From assembly GCF_002280785.1 (NCBI RefSeq), contig NZ_NCEQ01000018.1, forward strand, positions 1-49,968: a DNA stretch of 49,968 bases. Direction: 5' to 3'. The notes below the pieces were generated by a model. It was not told the DNA's origin. It was given only the letters and a program-made list of their open reading frames with translations, and searched no databases. Position numbers and translations under genes: made by a program. Shown piece after piece: positions 16,325 to 24,885 of this stretch (position 1 is its first letter; each line of letters begins with the position of its first letter). Origin of the DNA: Brevundimonas subvibrioides (GTDB lineage Bacteria > Pseudomonadota > Alphaproteobacteria > Caulobacterales > Caulobacteraceae).

Positions 16325-17971
16325 ATGTTGCGTGGATTGTTCGGTGGTGCGGCCGCGATGGCCCTGGTTCTGTCGGCGGGACTGGCTTCGGCCCAGGACT
16401 TCTCGGCCGAACGGATTTCCGAAGGTATCCGCCACATCTCCGCCGACGATTTCCAGGGCCGTTACCCGGGCACTGACGGCGAGCGCATGACCCTGGCCTG
16501 GCTGCAGGCCCAGTATGAGGACATGGGTCTGCAGCCCGGCGGGCCGAACGGTCAGTGGCTGCAGGACGTCGTGCTGAAGCGCTTTACGCCCGTCGCGGGC
16601 GCCGCCTCGGCCAGCTGGACCGGGCCGGACGGCACTGTCCATCCGATGACCGTCGGGACCGACATCACGCTGCGTGCGGCGACCAATGACGGCAAGGCGG
16701 CGATCGAGAACGCCGGGCTGGTGTTCGTCGGCTATGGCATCAATGCGCCCGAGCGGAACTGGAACGACTACGGCGACATCGACGTGCGCGGCAAGGTCGT
16801 CATCGTCATGTCCGGCGAACCCAACTCCGCCGAGGTCGCAGAGCGGTTCAACGGCGTCTATCCGACCGCCTACAACAGCGGCGCCTACAAGGCCGACGAG
16901 GCCTTCGCGCGCGGCGCCGTCGGCGTCATCAGCCTGGCCACGGTCCCGGCGACCGATGCCGGCTGGCTGCGCGGGGCCCAGTTCGCCAACCGCCAGCGTA
17001 CCCTGACGCCGGGTGCGGCGGATCTGGAGTTCTCCGGCGCCGTCAACCACGACGTCGGTCTGGCCTGGGCCACCGCCGCCGGTCTGGACATGGCGACGCT
17101 GGGGACTGTCGAGAGCGGAAACTTCACGGCGGTGGCGCTGGACGGCGTGACCCTGTCGGTCGCCCAGGAGGAGACCATCGACAGCCTGACCACCCACAAC
17201 CTGCTGGCCAGGATCCCCGGCACGGAGCGGCCCGACGAGATCATCATCTATTCGGCTCACTGGGATCACGTCGGCGTCGGGGCGGACCACGTCAGCCCGG
17301 TCTCGACCACCGAGGACAACATCTACAACGGCGCCTGGGACAACGCCTCGGGTACGATCGGCATCCTGGAGATGGCGCGCCAGATCAAGGCGGCTCCGCA
17401 GCCGGAGCGCACCATCGTCTTCGCCCATATGGCGGCCGAGGAGATGGGTCTGCTGGGGTCCTACGGATATGCCGCCAACCCGGTCTATCCGCTGGAGACG
17501 ACCGTCGCCGACATCAATATCGACATGCTGCCGCTGTCGGGTCCGACCCGCGACGTGGCCATCTTCGGCCTGGGCCAGAACACGCTGGAAGACGATCTGG
17601 CGACCCTGGCGGCGGCCGAGGGGCGGGTGATCACCGACGATCGCCAGCCGGAGCAAGGCTTCTACACCCGCTCGGACCACTTCCCGTTCGTCCGCATGGG
17701 CGTGCCCGCCCTGATGACCTGGCACGGCGTGGACTGGGACGAAGGCGGCGTCGAAGCCGGTCAGGCGGCCTGGGACGCCAGGTTCGGCGCCGACTATCAC
17801 AAGCCCTCTGACGAATGGTCGGCGGACTGGGACCTGCGCTCCGCGGTCGAGAACCTGACCCTGCTTTACCGGCTGGGGCTGCAACTGGCCAACGGCGACG
17901 AATGGCCGACCTGGAAGCCGACCTCGGAGTTCGGCGCCCGCCGGGCCGCCAGCGACGCGGCGCGGCAATAG
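16325..17971 (+). CDS. secreted M28 family peptidase, copy B
   Basis: 548 residues, same architecture as copy A: signal peptide (LRGLFGGAAAMALVLSAGLASA), PA-like insert (VFVGYGINAPERNWNDYGD) and M28 domain with His312 and Asp314 in SAHWDHVG, DNASG, AAEEMG, NIDM and RSDHFPFVRMG, so the zinc set is complete. ATG at 16325 has GAGGAG upstream and begins the signal peptide; an ATG six codons earlier is a poorer choice. Tandem duplicate of copy A by the shared order of motifs and the shared C-terminal block (DEWSADWDLRS; DEWSADWDYSG in A). Confidence 0.92.
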   Translation: MLRGLFGGAAAMALVLSAGLASAQDFSAERISEGIRHISADDFQGRYPGTDGERMTLAWLQAQYEDMGLQPGGPNGQWLQDVVLKRFTPVAGAASASWTGPDGTVHPMTVGTDITLRAATNDGKAAIENAGLVFVGYGINAPERNWNDYGDIDVRGKVVIVMSGEPNSAEVAERFNGVYPTAYNSGAYKADEAFARGAVGVISLATVPATDAGWLRGAQFANRQRTLTPGAADLEFSGAVNHDVGLAWATAAGLDMATLGTVESGNFTAVALDGVTLSVAQEETIDSLTTHNLLARIPGTERPDEIIIYSAHWDHVGVGADHVSPVSTTEDNIYNGAWDNASGTIGILEMARQIKAAPQPERTIVFAHMAAEEMGLLGSYGYAANPVYPLETTVADINIDMLPLSGPTRDVAIFGLGQNTLEDDLATLAAAEGRVITDDRQPEQGFYTRSDHFPFVRMGVPALMTWHGVDWDEGGVEAGQAAWDARFGADYHKPSDEWSADWDLRSAVENLTLLYRLGLQLANGDEWPTWKPTSEFGARRAASDAARQ

Positions 17972-17979
17972 GCTGACCC

Positions 17980-18012
17980 CCGTCATCCCCGGACTCGATC
18001 CGGGGATGACGG
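17980..18012. repeat. palindrome with CGTCATCC arms
   Basis: Perfect 14-base arms (17980-17993 and 17999-18012) around CTCGA, nine bases after the M28 copy B stop. The arm end CGTCATCC is shared with the elements at 42556-42607 and 43159-43203, so it belongs to a dispersed repeat family, and it may also end the M28 transcript. Confidence 0.7.
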
Positions 18013-18015
18013 CCC

Positions 18016-18041
18016 TGAACCTTGACCCCGGCCCGGGCGTT
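18016..18041 (+). promoter_or_regulatory. candidate EcfG-type promoter TGAAC-N17-CGTT
   Basis: TGAAC 18016-18020, 17 bases, CGTT 18038-18041, ending nine bases before the ATG of the lipoprotein gene. With a normal start distance the transcript would begin at or next to the ATG, i.e. leaderless. Confidence 0.35.
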
Positions 18042-18049
18042 GAAGGGCC

Positions 18050-18547
18050 ATGACCCTGTTTCTGCGGACCCTCGCCCCGGCGATCCTTGTTCTTGGTTTG
18101 GGAGGCTGCGGAGACAACGGCCCGGTCAATCCGCCGACCGAACCCGCCGCAGGGATCACCGTCGAGGATCCGTCCGCGCCGCCCGTGCGAGGCCAGACCT
18201 CGATGCTGCCCGGTCGGGGCGCGGCCAGTTTCGTCGGCCGCTGGGCGGCGGACGTCAACTGGTGCGCGGCTCCCCAGGGCGAGCGCCGGCCGATCCAGAT
18301 CACCGCGACCCGGTTTGAGGGCTATGAGAACAGCTGCATGATCGCAGCGGTGGACGAGGTCGCCGACGGCTATGTCGCGACCCTCGCCTGCATCGCCGAG
18401 GGGACGGCGCTATCGGAGCGGGTCCGGTTCCAGGTGACACAGGACGTCATGCGGCTGAGCTATCTCGACCGGGCGGGAGAGCCGGTGACGCTCAGGAAAT
18501 GCACGACGCTGGAGGACACGGCCACGACGCAACCCGTCGTGCCTTGA
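18050..18547 (+). CDS. small lipoprotein of unknown function
   Basis: 165 residues. Lipobox LGGC with lipidated Cys20, a Pro-rich linker (about 25-58), then a compact domain starting FVGRWAADVNWC and ending VTLRKC, with four cysteines (NWC, NSC, ATLAC, RKC) that could make two disulfides. The domain looks like a small beta-barrel of the kind that begins with a G-x-W motif (lipocalin-like), but I do not assign a family. Monocistronic; convergent with ychF. Confidence 0.75.
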   Translation: MTLFLRTLAPAILVLGLGGCGDNGPVNPPTEPAAGITVEDPSAPPVRGQTSMLPGRGAASFVGRWAADVNWCAAPQGERRPIQITATRFEGYENSCMIAAVDEVADGYVATLACIAEGTALSERVRFQVTQDVMRLSYLDRAGEPVTLRKCTTLEDTATTQPVVP

Positions 18548-18551
18548 TCCG

Positions 18552-19646
18552 TCAGTTGAACAAGAAGTTCATCACGTCGCCGTCCTTGACGACATAGGAC
18601 TTGCCCTCCGCGCGCAGCTTGCCGGCCTCGCGCGCCTTCGCCTCGCCGCGCAGGGCGACATAGTCCTCGAAGGCGATGGTCTCTGCGCGGATGAAGCCCT
18701 TCTCGAAGTCGGTGTGGATGACGCCGGCCGCCTGGGGCGCGGTGTCGCCGACGTGGATGGTCCAGGCGCGGGCCTCCTTGGGTCCGACCGTGAAGTAGGA
18801 CTGCAGGCCCAGCAGCGAATAGGCCTCGCGGATCAGGCGGTTCAGGCCGGGTTCGGCCAGTCCGAGGCCTTCCAGGAACTCGGCCTGTTCGGCGGCGTCG
18901 AGAACGGCCAGTTCGGAATCGATCTTGGCCGAGATGACGACCGAGTTCGCATTGTCCTCGGCGGCGCGTTTGGCGACCAGGTCGGACAGCGCGTTGCCCT
19001 TGTCGGCCGAACCCTCATCGACGTTCGAGACGTACAGGGCCGGAAGCGAGGTCAGCAGCTGGAGCATGTGCCAGGCCTTCTCGTCTTCCTTGTCGACCTT
19101 GACCGTGCGGGCGGGCTTGCCGGCGCGCAGCGGGGTCAGGGCCATATTGATCAGCTTCAGCGTCTGCTGCGCGTCCTTGTCGCCGCCCTTGGCCTTCTTC
19201 TCGACGTTGACGACCCGCTTCTCGAGGCTTTCGAGGTCGGCCAGCATCAGCTCGGTCTCGATGATGTCGAGGTCGCTGATCGGGTCGATGCGGTTCTCGA
19301 CGTGGGTGATGTCGTCGTCGATGAAGCAGCGGGAGACGAAGGCCACGGCGTCGCAGTCGCGGATGTTGGCCAGGAACTGGTTGCCCAGGCCCTCGCCCTT
19401 GGACGCGCCGCGCACCAGGCCGGCGATGTCCACGAAGGTGATGCGCGAGGGGATGACCTCTTTCGACCCTGCAATCTCCGCCAGGGCGTCCAGACGCGGC
19501 TCCGGCACGGCCACGTCGCCGGTGTTCGGCTCGATGGTGCAGAACGGATAGTTGGCGGCCTGGGCCGCCGCCGTCTTGGTCAGGGCGTTGAACAGGGTGG
19601 ACTTGCCGACGTTGGGCAGGCCGACGATCGCGACTTTGAGGGCCAT
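18552..19646 (-). CDS. ychF: redox-regulated ATPase YchF (Obg family)
   Basis: 364 residues, the normal size. G1 motif GLPNVGKST at 9-17, G3 region FVDIAGLVRGAS, coiled-coil middle, and C-terminal TGS domain (AWTIHVGDTAPQAAGVIHTDFEKGF). YchF binds ATP rather than GTP and associates with the ribosome; it affects oxidative stress response. ATG complement at 19644-19646. Separated from the copper cluster upstream by a hairpin at 19672-19711. Confidence 0.97.
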   Translation of the reverse strand: MALKVAIVGLPNVGKSTLFNALTKTAAAQAANYPFCTIEPNTGDVAVPEPRLDALAEIAGSKEVIPSRITFVDIAGLVRGASKGEGLGNQFLANIRDCDAVAFVSRCFIDDDITHVENRIDPISDLDIIETELMLADLESLEKRVVNVEKKAKGGDKDAQQTLKLINMALTPLRAGKPARTVKVDKEDEKAWHMLQLLTSLPALYVSNVDEGSADKGNALSDLVAKRAAEDNANSVVISAKIDSELAVLDAAEQAEFLEGLGLAEPGLNRLIREAYSLLGLQSYFTVGPKEARAWTIHVGDTAPQAAGVIHTDFEKGFIRAETIAFEDYVALRGEAKAREAGKLRAEGKSYVVKDGDVMNFLFN

Positions 19647-19671
19647 GGGGCTTTCGGACTTTGAATGAAGG

Positions 19672-19711
19672 GCGAGCCTTTAACGGGTTCGGACCCGTTT
19701 GTCAGGCTCGC
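19672..19711 (-). terminator. two-step hairpin after the copper cluster
   Basis: Outer stem GCGAGCCT/AGGCTCGC (19672-19679 with 19704-19711) and inner stem AACGGGT/ACCCGTT (1982-19688 region with 19693-19699). It lies just past the PCu(A)C gene stop and before the ychF start, so it fits a terminator for the leftward metal cluster; no long T-run. Confidence 0.6.
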
Positions 19712-19725
19712 AGTCTCATTCCCGA

Positions 19726-20208
19726 TCAGGCCGCCGGAGCGCCCGCATTGGCTTCGGTCGGCTGACCAACGGTGGCGGCGACCACCAGTTTGGGCGCGTT
19801 CTCGAACGTCAGGGTCAGTTCGACCGTGTCGCCGGTCGCCAGAGGCTCACGCACGCCGCTCAGCATGATGTGGTTCGCGCCCGGGCTGAACGCCACGGGC
19901 TCCCCGGCGGCGAGGGGCACGCCGCCCTCGATGGGCCGCATCATCCCCATGCCGCCCTCCATCGAGGTCTCGTGGATCTGCGTCAGGGCGGCGGCGGGGC
20001 TGTCAACCGACACAAGCCGGTCATCGGAGGCGGCGACGAGGTTCAGATAGCAGGCGGTCACCTGACGTCCCGTCGGCGTCGGCCGGCAGACCGCGTCGGC
20101 GACCACGATCGGCGTGATCGTATTCCCCTCGGCATCGATGGTGGTGTTGTCGGAGTTGCCGCAGGCAGCGAGGGCCAGCAATGGCAGCAGGGCGAGAATG
20201 CGTGTCAT
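19726..20208 (-). CDS. PCu(A)C-type periplasmic copper chaperone, lipoprotein
   Basis: 160 residues. Lipobox LAAC with Cys16. The copper site of the PCuAC family is visible: His in IHETSMEGGMGMM, ten residues, Met, then 22 residues to HIM (family pattern H-x10-M-x21-H-x-M). The C-terminal VELTLTFENA also fits. Binds Cu(I) and delivers it, e.g. to cytochrome oxidase. Most relatives are soluble; this one has a lipobox. Last gene of the leftward cluster with the PepSY protein and TonB receptor; 15 bases after the PepSY stop. Confidence 0.88.
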   Translation of the reverse strand: MTRILALLPLLALAACGNSDNTTIDAEGNTITPIVVADAVCRPTPTGRQVTACYLNLVAASDDRLVSVDSPAAALTQIHETSMEGGMGMMRPIEGGVPLAAGEPVAFSPGANHIMLSGVREPLATGDTVELTLTFENAPKLVVAATVGQPTEANAGAPAA

Positions 20209-20223
20209 GGGTTTCCGGTGCTT

Positions 20224-21582
20224 TCACGAGACGATCGAACGCGTGCGGTTCAACATTGAAACGAGCCGATCAATTGCGACGGCGACGACCAGGCTGAGAC
20301 CGGTCAGAGGATACAGGATGGCGAGCGGCAGGACGATGGTCAGAACTGCGGTATATGCGCGGGCGCCGGGCGGGGCGACGGGCGCAGCCAGCCGCCCCCT
20401 GGGACGGCGCTTCCACCACATGACGATGGCGCTGACGCCCAGCAGCCAGACGGCGATACAGCCGCCCAGCATGACATAGCGATTCAGCCAGCCGTACTGT
20501 CGGCCTTCGTGCACGGCGATGCCCCATTCAAAGGCCTTGGCGCCGATCCCGAACTGGCCGTAGCGAATGTCGGCCTGCACAGACCCTGTGGCCGCGTCGA
20601 TGTAGAGGATGCGGGTGTCCTCGACCTGCTGGACGACGCGGGCGGCCGTATAGGCGAGCGTGGGGTCTGTCGGGATGGAGATGGTGTAGGGGCGGGTCAG
20701 TCCCTGCGCCTCCGCCCCAGCGACGACGGCGGACAGGCGGCCGGGTCCGGCGGCGTCAGGCGTGGGCATGACAATCCCCTCCATCGTCCAGCCGACGCCG
20801 ATCGGCGCGTCCTGATGCTCCGCATGGGCGAAAGGACTTGCGGCCGCAGGCGGCTTCGGACGGCCGAGGCCGTGATCCTTGACCCAGGCCATGGACTGGT
20901 CGCCCCAGAAGGCGGACCAGGGCATTCCGGTGACGGCGAGGAAGGCGATGACGGCCCCGGCATAGAGGCCCGTGACCGCGTGCAGGTCGCGCCAGAACGG
21001 ACGCCGTTTCGGATCGGTCGCCTTCAGGCTGACGACGCCCACATCCCGCCCGCGCGGCCACCACATGAAGATCCCCGTGGCCACCAGGATGATGGCCCAG
21101 CCGGCGACGATCTCGACGACATAGTTGGCCCAGCTTCCGAGCAGGATCAGGCTGTGCAGCCTCTTCACCGTTTCCATGACGCCGCCGAAGGCCGTGACGC
21201 CGATCAGGCGCGCATCGTGCGGATCGACGAAGGCGGTGCGCTTGCCGCCGTCCGGCAGATTGACCGTCAGCCGGACCGCCTCGTCGTTTCGTGCGGGCAT
21301 CAGCACGTTGGCGACCTTGCCGCCGGTTCCGGCCTCCGCCGCCCGCACCCAGAGGTCGGGCGATGCGACATCGGACCGGGCCCCGACGTGGGACAGGGAC
21401 CGATAGGCCATGCCGTCGATCTCGGTCTTGAACAGATAGAGCGCGCCGGTGAGGGCCATCAGCATCAGGAAGGGCAGCACCAGCAGCCCGGCGTAGAAAT
21501 GCCAGCGCCAGACCGCGCGGTAGGCCCCCGAGAGGAGGCCGGGAGCGGCCGGAGCCGCTCCCGAGGTGTCGATGCCGGACAT
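20224..21582 (-). CDS. PepSY-associated transmembrane protein (PiuB-like)
   Basis: 452 residues, five or so membrane helices: about 28-50 (HFYAGLLVLPFLMLMALTGAL), YVVEIVAGWAIILVATGIF, GLYAGAVIAFLAVTG, GGCIAVWLLGVSAIVMWW and a C-terminal pair. A PepSY region lies in the periplasmic part. Conserved histidines (WRWHFYAG, RLHS, DLHAVTG, VHEGR) typical of heme/ferric- or cupric-reductase-like members. ATG at 21580-21582 overlaps the TonB receptor stop (TGATG), so the two are co-translated. Inferred role: metal reduction or release after uptake. Confidence 0.88.
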   Translation of the reverse strand: MSGIDTSGAAPAAPGLLSGAYRAVWRWHFYAGLLVLPFLMLMALTGALYLFKTEIDGMAYRSLSHVGARSDVASPDLWVRAAEAGTGGKVANVLMPARNDEAVRLTVNLPDGGKRTAFVDPHDARLIGVTAFGGVMETVKRLHSLILLGSWANYVVEIVAGWAIILVATGIFMWWPRGRDVGVVSLKATDPKRRPFWRDLHAVTGLYAGAVIAFLAVTGMPWSAFWGDQSMAWVKDHGLGRPKPPAAASPFAHAEHQDAPIGVGWTMEGIVMPTPDAAGPGRLSAVVAGAEAQGLTRPYTISIPTDPTLAYTAARVVQQVEDTRILYIDAATGSVQADIRYGQFGIGAKAFEWGIAVHEGRQYGWLNRYVMLGGCIAVWLLGVSAIVMWWKRRPRGRLAAPVAPPGARAYTAVLTIVLPLAILYPLTGLSLVVAVAIDRLVSMLNRTRSIVS

Positions 21583-23648
21583 CAGTAGGCGAACCGCAGG
21601 CCGACGAAGGCCGACACGCCCTCGCCCGGCCAGAAGACGGCGGTTGAGGCGGTGCGGGCGTCGGTTACGGCGCTGAAGTTCGAGACGTAGCGCTCGTCCA
21701 GCAGGTTGCGGGCGTCGACGAACAGGCTGGCCCGGTCGTTGAGGGTGTAGCCGAACCCGAGGTTCACGACGGCGTATCCGGGCGCCTTCAGCGTGTTCCT
21801 GTAGTCGACCCAGCTGTCCGACGGCGTCCACTCGACCGAGGGGGCGACGAACCAGCCGACCGGATGATCGTAGCGCAGTTCGGCCCGATAGACGTGCGGG
21901 GGGACCAGCGGCAGGTCGTTGTCGCCATAGACCCGGTCCCCGTCGAACTTGAAGTCGGACAAGGTGTAGGTCTGGCGCAGTCTCCAGCCCGGCGCGAAGC
22001 GCCAGTCGAGACCGGCCTCGACGCCCTGGTGGATGGTCTTCCCGGCGTTGAAGGTCGCGGCCGGGATGCCCAGCCCCGGATTGACGACGAAGTTGAGCAG
22101 TTCTCCGTCGAGATTGGCGCGATAGACGGCGATGTCCCAGGAGAACCGGGCGGTGCGGCCGCGAACGCCGGCCTCCCAGGTCCAGGCCTCCTGCGCTTCG
22201 ACAGGCGCGAAACCGCCGGCGGTCGGCGACAGGGAGCCGAAGTTCGGGGGTTCGACCGAGCGGGTCACGTTGGCATAGGCCTGTGCGCCCGACGCACTCT
22301 CCCAGAGGATGCCGAGGCGCGGCGCGAACCAGTCGTAGTCCTTGCCGGTGGTCAGGTTGAAGGTCGTGCCGACGCCGGGCAGGGCGAAGTTCTGATAGTC
22401 GCGCTCGGCCCGGCCCCAGGCCCCGCCAGCGACGAGGGCGATGCTGTCGGTGACGAACAGACGCCCCTCGGCGAACAGATCGAGCGCGCGGGCATTCTGG
22501 CGGGCCTTCGCGGTGCGGGGGCCGCTGGAGCCGCGCACATTGACGAACTGCCGGGCGTCCAGATCGCCGACGCGATACCAGACGCCGCCGAAGGCGTCGG
22601 CGCGCAGGCCGAACACCTGTCCCTCCCAGTCGAGACGGCCGAAGGCGCCGTAGTTGCGGCTCTGCTGGTCGATGACCTGGAAGATCGGGTGATGCAGATC
22701 CTTCCAGGTCCCATACACCGCGCCCTCGAACAGCAGGCCGGGTGACAGACGCCAGCGCGTCGACAGGGTCGTGCGGACCGAGGCGTAGTCGCGCTGGTAG
22801 TCGTTGGCGACGTTGGCGGCGGCGGCCATCACCGGGGTGTTCAGGGCCTGCGTCAGGGTCAGCGATCCGGGGATCTGCTGATGGATATAGGCGCCCTGGA
22901 CGATCAGCCGGGCCTCGCGGTCCTCGCCGAAGCTGCGGCCGATATTGGCGGTGAGGTACTGCTGCTGGCCGTCCGAGTTCTGGCGCCAGCCCTCGGCCGT
23001 CGCGCCGGTCACGCCGATGAAGCCGTCCCAGTCGCCACGGACGCCCCCGACCTCGGCATGCAGGCGGCCGGTTCCCCACGAACCGAAATCGGCGCGCAGG
23101 CTGGCGGTTTCGCCTGACGTGCGGCCATTGGGGGTGACCAGATTGACCGCCCCGCCCAGCAGGGCGCCGCCGAAGCGCAGGGCATTGCCGCCCTTGTACA
23201 CCTCGGTGAACCGGGCCAGCAGCGGGTCGACCATCTGGACGTCGCCGAAGCCGTCGGCCTCGTTGAACGGGATGCCGTCCTGCGACACGAACAGGCCACG
23301 CAGGTGGTTGGCGTTGCCGATGCCCGAGCCCCGGATCGAGATCCGGACGTCGCCGCCCCACTTCTTCTGGGCATAGACGCCGGGCACATCGCGCAGGACG
23401 TCGGCGAGGTTGGGGGCGTAGCGGGTTTCGAGACTCTCGGCCGAGACGACGGCGACGGCGCCGGGGGTGCGCGACAGGCGGCGGCGGGCCTCGGCGACGA
23501 CGGGCGGATCCTCGGGATTGCGGGCGCCGGTGACGATCACCTCGCCGAGGTCGGTGGCTCCGTCTTGCGGCGTGGTCTGGGCGAAGGCGGGCGCGCTCGC
23601 GGCGGCGAGCAGCAGCGCCAGAGGCGCTGCGGTGGACTTGAACAACAT
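21582..23648 (-). CDS. TonB-dependent outer-membrane receptor
   Basis: 688 residues. Signal peptide (ending SAPAFAQ), plug domain about 35-165 (EVIVTGAR, LADVLRDVPGVYAQKKWGG, RGSGIGNANHLRG, LLGGAVNLVTPNG), then the barrel, with an aromatic C-terminus (VGLRFAY). EVIVTGAR may serve as TonB box. The ligand is not proven: the neighbours (PepSY protein, PCu(A)C chaperone, DUF2946-like protein) make copper more likely than iron-siderophore. ATG complement at 23646-23648. Confidence 0.9.
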   Translation of the reverse strand: MLFKSTAAPLALLLAAASAPAFAQTTPQDGATDLGEVIVTGARNPEDPPVVAEARRRLSRTPGAVAVVSAESLETRYAPNLADVLRDVPGVYAQKKWGGDVRISIRGSGIGNANHLRGLFVSQDGIPFNEADGFGDVQMVDPLLARFTEVYKGGNALRFGGALLGGAVNLVTPNGRTSGETASLRADFGSWGTGRLHAEVGGVRGDWDGFIGVTGATAEGWRQNSDGQQQYLTANIGRSFGEDREARLIVQGAYIHQQIPGSLTLTQALNTPVMAAAANVANDYQRDYASVRTTLSTRWRLSPGLLFEGAVYGTWKDLHHPIFQVIDQQSRNYGAFGRLDWEGQVFGLRADAFGGVWYRVGDLDARQFVNVRGSSGPRTAKARQNARALDLFAEGRLFVTDSIALVAGGAWGRAERDYQNFALPGVGTTFNLTTGKDYDWFAPRLGILWESASGAQAYANVTRSVEPPNFGSLSPTAGGFAPVEAQEAWTWEAGVRGRTARFSWDIAVYRANLDGELLNFVVNPGLGIPAATFNAGKTIHQGVEAGLDWRFAPGWRLRQTYTLSDFKFDGDRVYGDNDLPLVPPHVYRAELRYDHPVGWFVAPSVEWTPSDSWVDYRNTLKAPGYAVVNLGFGYTLNDRASLFVDARNLLDERYVSNFSAVTDARTASTAVFWPGEGVSAFVGLRFAY

Positions 23649-23719
23649 GGAATTTCCTGAATCAGGGACAGGCGAACGCGCAGCCGGTCAGGCGCGCGTG
23701 GCGAAGGCGTCGGTCTGGT

Positions 23720-24112
23720 TCAGGCCTGAGGGGGAGCGGTCGAGGGCGGGCGCGGGGGACCGCGCGCAGGCGGCGGGGCGGCTTCGTGCTGGACGACGAA
23801 GACTGAGGCCGGGCGGACCGCCGCGCCACGCAGAGGCGTCAGCCGCGGCGGGTCGGGGAGGGCGGCGGTGAAGGCGAGGACGCAGGCGGCGCATTTGGCC
23901 CCGGCCATGCCCTTGCCGGAGCCCTGTTCGCCATCGACGCCGATGGCGATCGTCTGGGGTCCTTCGGTCGAGCAGATGACCATGGGGTGGCCCGGCGTCG
24001 AGGCCGCCAGGGCCGCGAACGGCAGCAGGCTTCCGAACACGATGGCGAACGTCGCGGCCAGGAAGGCCAGCGAGCGCGCGGTCGACCAGGATTCGGCCTG
24101 AGGACGGGTCAC
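23720..24112 (-). CDS. DUF2946-like exported protein
   Basis: About 130 residues. One hydrophobic N-terminal segment (ARSLAFLAATFAIVFGSLLPF), then MVICSTEGPQ and AGAKCAACVLAF, the paired-cysteine pattern I associate with DUF2946 proteins, which often stand beside copper receptors; the tail is Pro/Ala-rich. I chose GTG at 24112. An ATG at 24202 also is in frame, but the extra 30 codons would run through a perfect 17-base palindrome that belongs to the intergenic repeat, so it is unlikely. Head of the leftward copper cluster. Confidence 0.65.
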   Translation of the reverse strand: MTRPQAESWSTARSLAFLAATFAIVFGSLLPFAALAASTPGHPMVICSTEGPQTIAIGVDGEQGSGKGMAGAKCAACVLAFTAALPDPPRLTPLRGAAVRPASVFVVQHEAAPPPARGPPRPPSTAPPQA

Positions 24113-24157
24113 CGGGCGGCGATAGCGGACGCCGGCGGCGGAGGGAAGCGCGGCATA

Positions 24158-24195
24158 GTCTCCTCCCCGTGCGCAAGCGCGCACGGGGAGGAGAC
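24158..24195. repeat. perfect 17-bp inverted repeat between pth and copper cluster
   Basis: Arms 24158-24174 and 24179-24195, loop AAGC. The arm sequence CTCCTCCCC resembles the ends of the larger element at 35914-36091. It begins right after the pth stop, so it can act as the pth terminator. Confidence 0.75.
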
Positions 24196-24198
24196 TGA

Positions 24199-24813
24199 TC
24201 ATTCGTCCTTCGCCGCCTGGGCGGCCTGACGCGGGCTGAACTTGGGCGCGGGGGCCAGGCGCAGGACCTCGCCCTGATAGCGTTCGTCCTCGCCCTTGAC
24301 CGCGAACGGCAAGGCGTCGGCGCAGGCGTTCAGCAGGGCCTCGAGCCAGGGTTGCTCCGCCTTGTGGAAGTCGCCCAGGACGTGAGGCATGACCAGTTGC
24401 GGATCGCCGGGATGGCCGATGCCCATGCGGGCGCGGCGGAAGTCGGGGCCGAGCTGGCTGATCAGGCTGCGCACGCCGTTCTGGCCTGCCGCCCCGCCGC
24501 CGGTCTTCATGCGAAACCGGCCTGGGGCCAGGTCGATCTCGTCGTGGAAGACGATGATGTCCGCTGGGGGTATCTTGTAGAAACGCGCCGCCTCGCCCAC
24601 GGCGTTGCCGGAGTTGTTCATGAAGGTCTGGGGCTTCATCAGCAGGATCTTCTGACCCTCGACCTCACCCTCGGAGATCACCGACTGGAACTTGGCGCGC
24701 GGGGCGCCGAACCGCCAGCGCGAGCCGATCGCATCAACGGCCATGAAGCCGATGTTGTGGCGGTTCTTCTCGTATTTGGCGCCCGGATTGCCCAGGCCGG
24801 CGATGATGAGCAT
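24199..24813 (-). CDS. pth: peptidyl-tRNA hydrolase
   Basis: 204 residues. Releases tRNA from prematurely dropped peptidyl-tRNA. Seen: GLGNPGAKYEKNRHNIGF with catalytic His19, KPQTFMNNSG, the FHDEIDL motif, and GGGAAGQNGVRSL. ATG complement at 24811-24813. It follows rplY on the same strand as in most alphaproteobacteria, but a terminator (24832-24864) lies between, so it may have its own promoter or be read through. Confidence 0.97.
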   Translation of the reverse strand: MLIIAGLGNPGAKYEKNRHNIGFMAVDAIGSRWRFGAPRAKFQSVISEGEVEGQKILLMKPQTFMNNSGNAVGEAARFYKIPPADIIVFHDEIDLAPGRFRMKTGGGAAGQNGVRSLISQLGPDFRRARMGIGHPGDPQLVMPHVLGDFHKAEQPWLEALLNACADALPFAVKGEDERYQGEVLRLAPAPKFSPRQAAQAAKDE

Positions 24814-24831
24814 GGCGCTATCCGGAAATGA

Positions 24832-24864
24832 AAACGGCCCCGTCCGTCGCCGGAGGGGCCGTTT
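24832..24864 (-). terminator. rho-independent terminator of rplY
   Basis: Stem AAACGGCCCC/GGGGCCGTTT (24832-24841 with 24855-24864). On the leftward strand the hairpin ends in a short T-run, 21 bases after the rplY stop. Confidence 0.85.
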
Positions 24865-24885
24865 CCGAAGGAGTGGATCGGTCGA

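Noticed and set aside
20224..23361. 1045-codon leftward open frame
   Set aside because: Only its 3' part (from 21582) is the PepSY gene; the rest is the TonB receptor in a wrong frame, with no start or signal peptide.
24113..24202. 30 extra codons for the DUF2946-like gene from ATG 24202
   Set aside because: They run through a perfect palindrome of the intergenic repeat.
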